10,376 bases of DNA from the NCBI GenBank assembly GCA_045654245.1, contig JAZOMX010000043.1, forward strand, positions 1 to 10,376, read 5' to 3'. Of this stretch, positions 8,757 to 10,376 are shown one piece after another; position 1 is the first letter of the stretch; every line of letters starts with the position of its first letter. The translations under genes and the position numbers were made by a program. This DNA comes from UBA10677 sp045654245 (GTDB lineage: Bacteria; Bacillota; Clostridia; Christensenellales; Pumilibacteraceae). Under the pieces are notes generated by a model. The model did not search any database and had not been told where the DNA came from. It saw only the letters and a program-made list of their open reading frames with translations.

Positions 8757-8777
8757 TTCTCGTGACGAGTACGAGAA
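8757..8777 (+). repeat. Perfect 7-bp inverted repeat (hairpin) just after the in-frame TGA
   Basis: TTCTCGT (8757-8763) and ACGAGAA (8771-8777) are exact reverse complements around the 7-base loop GACGAGT. The hairpin begins two bases after the TGA. A competing smaller stem, CTCG/CGAG with a TGA loop (8759-8769), arises from the direct repeat ACGAG. The loop starts with G, as bacterial SECIS loops often do. However, only 9 bases separate the TGA from the loop, shorter than usual for a selenocysteine element. The same bases encode YSRDEYEK, which matches YTKDEYPK in the paralogue, so the repeat may be a by-product of coding. Confidence 0.5.
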
Positions 8778-8820
8778 GGGCGATTTTTCAGAGCCTAACT
8801 ACGACGACGGCCGTCACGGA

Positions 8821-9948
8821 ATGTTCTGGACGCTCGTGTATAACTTAATCCACAAATACATAGCAGTAGAGACCGATAAGTCGTTGTTCCAACTTGGAAT
8901 GAGCGATAACGACGATTTCTGCAACTGCGAAAGATGTAATCGCGACGTAGAAAAGTATTCAAGAAGTGGTATAGCGATTCGTTTTGCTAACGCCGTAGCC
9001 GACGAGGTTAAGAAGTGGCAAATGGAGAACTGTCCCGAGCGTGAAATTTATCTTACTATGTTCGCATACATAACGATAGTGGACCCGCCCACCAAAAAAG
9101 TAGGAAACGAGTGGGTTCCGCTTGACGAAAGCGTAATCGTGCGTGACAATATTATTATGCGTTACGCTCCGATTAAGGATTACTATATGTTCTCCTTCCT
9201 TGACGAAAAGGAAAATCCGGAGGCGTATAACGCAATCAACGGTTGGACGAAAGTTGCAAAACGCTTTGCCGTTTGGGATTATCGCGTAGACTTCCGTTCT
9301 ATTTGCGCTCCCTTCCCACAATGGTTTACCGCCCAAGACAACATTAGAACTTACAAAAAAATGGGTGCGCTCGATATTCTGCATCAAGCGTGCAGAACGA
9401 GTGCTAACACTCCCTTTAACGCTATGGACAACTGGGCGCGCGCAAGAATGCTTTGGGACACCACGCTCGAGTACGACGACCTAGTAAACGAATTTATCGA
9501 CGTTTTCTACGGAGTAACGGCTAGTGCGATAAAGGAGTACAAAGACTACCTAACCGAGCATTATAAGTGGTGCTATCGTGAACTTGGCTATAAGGCTCAC
9601 TCGCACTACGGACTATGCTGGAAGAGAGACCACTATCCGCTTTCCTTCGTGGAGAAAGTAGAGGGTATCTTCAAAAAAGGCTATGAGGCGTTAGATAAGA
9701 TTAAGGATAGCAATCCCGAGCGTTACGCGCTTGAGAAAAAGCGTTTCGACGGCGAGAGTTTGTTCTATCGCTATCTAAAAATGACTTTCTACCACGACAA
9801 CTACGACAAGACTGAACTTGCTCGCGAGGCAAAAGTATTCCGTGAAATCGGACCTACGATTGACTTAAGAGTATGGTTTAATACCTTCGACCAATTTTGG
9901 GTAACTGCAGACCTATTTAAACAATTATATCCCGAAGAGGAAAAATAA
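8821..9948 (+). CDS. C-terminal fragment of the cytoplasmic DUF4838 protein
   Basis: The remaining DUF4838 region, in the same frame as 8050-8754. The first ATG after the TGA is at 8821, giving 375 residues that begin MFWTLVYNLIHKYI. That is mid-domain in the paralogue (LFWTFVYNLINNYI) and there is no Shine-Dalgarno sequence before it, so independent initiation is not supported. It contains the CxCxxC cluster, PEREIYLTMFAY, YAPIKDYYMF, FAVWDYR, APFPQW, LDILHQACRT and a helical C-terminal part. Its last residues (DLFKQLYPEEEK) run slightly beyond the paralogue's end. Sequence between the TGA and 8821 also aligns with the paralogue and belongs to the original gene. Confidence 0.6.
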   Translation: MFWTLVYNLIHKYIAVETDKSLFQLGMSDNDDFCNCERCNRDVEKYSRSGIAIRFANAVADEVKKWQMENCPEREIYLTMFAYITIVDPPTKKVGNEWVPLDESVIVRDNIIMRYAPIKDYYMFSFLDEKENPEAYNAINGWTKVAKRFAVWDYRVDFRSICAPFPQWFTAQDNIRTYKKMGALDILHQACRTSANTPFNAMDNWARARMLWDTTLEYDDLVNEFIDVFYGVTASAIKEYKDYLTEHYKWCYRELGYKAHSHYGLCWKRDHYPLSFVEKVEGIFKKGYEALDKIKDSNPERYALEKKRFDGESLFYRYLKMTFYHDNYDKTELAREAKVFREIGPTIDLRVWFNTFDQFWVTADLFKQLYPEEEK

Positions 9949-9952
9949 GGAG
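9947..9952 (+). promoter_or_regulatory. Ribosome binding site for the last gene, overlapping the previous stop
   Basis: AAGGAG starts inside the TAA stop (9946-9948) of the DUF4838 gene and sits 6 bases before ATG 9959. It fixes the start of the final gene and shows tight operon packing, with translation probably coupled to the gene before. Confidence 0.75.
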
Positions 9953-9958
9953 AAAATA

Positions 9959-10376
9959 ATGGAAAAAATTAAAACTGTCGCAGAAGGCGTAGTTCGTTTC
10001 TTTGAAGAGAAACACGAAACGCTACCTGCATACGAAATCGTGGAAGGAAAAAGATACAAAACGATTAAGTGGGAAGGAAAAAGCGCGCCTTTGTTCTCTT
10101 TCCGCGAGCATCCGAAGATTAACGGACTTACCGATAAGCGTGCTATCTTGGGCGAACCTTGCGCGCTTACCGCATACTCGGTTGATAACGCAACGCTCGA
10201 TACTATGTTGTTTAGAGAACTAGTTATCGCAGAGTATTGTTTTAAGAGCGAAGTAGTAAAGGTAACGGCGTTTGTAAACGGTCCGTCGGCAACCGTTCTT
10301 ATGAAACTTGCTAACGACGGTACTTACCACGTTACTATTCACGGCGCAAACTTTGGTGAAAAGCACTTTAAACACG
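9959..10376 (+). CDS. Unrecognised protein, 3' end missing
   Basis: The frame starts at ATG 9959 behind a good ribosome binding site and stays open to the right edge, giving 139 residues with no signal peptide (start MEKIKTVAEGVVRFFEEKHE). After an N-terminal helix the visible part looks beta-rich, with segments such as YEIVEGKRYKTIKWEG, LGEPCALTAYSVDNATLDT, LFRELVIAEYCF, VTAFVNGPSATVLMKLAND and GTYHVTIHGANFGEK. The 'ATVLMKLANDGTYHVTIHG' pair of strands faintly recalls the C-terminal sheet of Gfo/Idh/MocA oxidoreductases, but there is no N-terminal Rossmann glycine motif, so I do not assign it. Codon use matches the upstream genes. Its position suggests it serves the same pathway, in the cytoplasm. 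Confidence 0.8.
   Translation, partial: MEKIKTVAEGVVRFFEEKHETLPAYEIVEGKRYKTIKWEGKSAPLFSFREHPKINGLTDKRAILGEPCALTAYSVDNATLDTMLFRELVIAEYCFKSEVVKVTAFVNGPSATVLMKLANDGTYHVTIHGANFGEKHFKH

Larger units (their letters stand above)
8050..9948 (+). pseudogene. Cytoplasmic DUF4838 paralogue interrupted by one in-frame TGA
   Basis: Read through the TGA at 8752-8754 (codon 235), this is one continuous frame of 632 codons that aligns along its whole length with the lipoprotein gene just upstream. It has no signal peptide: the protein starts MERKFLLGERAGAIAKAG and goes straight into the GH20/GH67N-like N-terminal domain, so it should be cytoplasmic. Shared motifs are EGQWWGSLHDQS at 185-196, GMSDNDDFCNCERC (first Cys at 291), PEREIYLTMFAY from 329, VWDYR at 408-412 and PFPQW. 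The paralogue reads TTALYTKDEY where this gene reads TEA-stop-YSRDEY, so the TGA replaces a Leu; TTA to TGA is a single change. There is no other stop or frameshift, so the loss is recent, or the codon is read through, or the base is an error. AAGGTGA at 8034-8040, 9 bases before the ATG, is the ribosome binding site. Confidence 0.8.

Noticed and set aside
8752..8777. Selenocysteine codon with SECIS element
   Set aside because: The aligned residue in the paralogue is Leu, not Cys. The loop is only 9 bases from the TGA, and no Sec machinery is visible in the window. Kept only as a hairpin observation.
10002..10223. 73-codon plus-strand frame near the right edge
   Set aside because: It is out of frame with the open reading frame from 9959, which has a good ribosome binding site and runs to the window end. 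This one has no such site.

Overview
The window is one uninterrupted run of plus-strand genes, from a gene cut by the left edge to a gene cut by the right edge. The intergenic gaps are about 15 to 40 bases. Most starts carry a clear Shine-Dalgarno sequence, and I see no terminator, RNA gene, CRISPR array or insertion sequence. The moderate GC content, strong AGGAGG-type ribosome binding sites, TAA-only termination, short lipoprotein signal peptides and a CUT1 sugar transporter without its own ATPase all suggest a Gram-positive Bacillota of the class Clostridia. An uncultured gut or animal-associated lineage is plausible, but that placement is an inference from style, not from a marker gene.

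Layout: (1) 2-985, the C-terminal part of a family 1 extracellular solute-binding protein. (2) 1023-2105 and 2121-3017, the two CUT1 (MalF/MalG type) permeases, each with an EAA loop. (3) 3038-5893, a 951-residue lipoprotein that I read as two related beta-sandwich modules and five Ig-like modules, with no recognisable catalytic domain. (4) 5911-8010, a 699-residue lipoprotein with a DUF4838 domain. (5) 8050-9948, a second DUF4838 gene without a signal peptide, interrupted by an in-frame TGA at 8752-8754. (6) From 9959 past the right edge, the start of a gene I do not recognise.

Taken together this looks like a glycan-utilisation operon. A membrane-anchored Ig-rich protein would hold or recognise a glycan, and a membrane-anchored DUF4838 protein would process it. 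The binding protein and two permeases would import the product, powered by an ATPase encoded elsewhere. A cytoplasmic DUF4838 paralogue would then act on the imported material. The substrate cannot be read from the sequence.

The points most worth a second look are the TGA in the otherwise intact cytoplasmic DUF4838 gene, the perfect 7-bp hairpin beginning two bases after it, the outside/inside DUF4838 pairing, and the internally duplicated architecture of the 951-residue lipoprotein.
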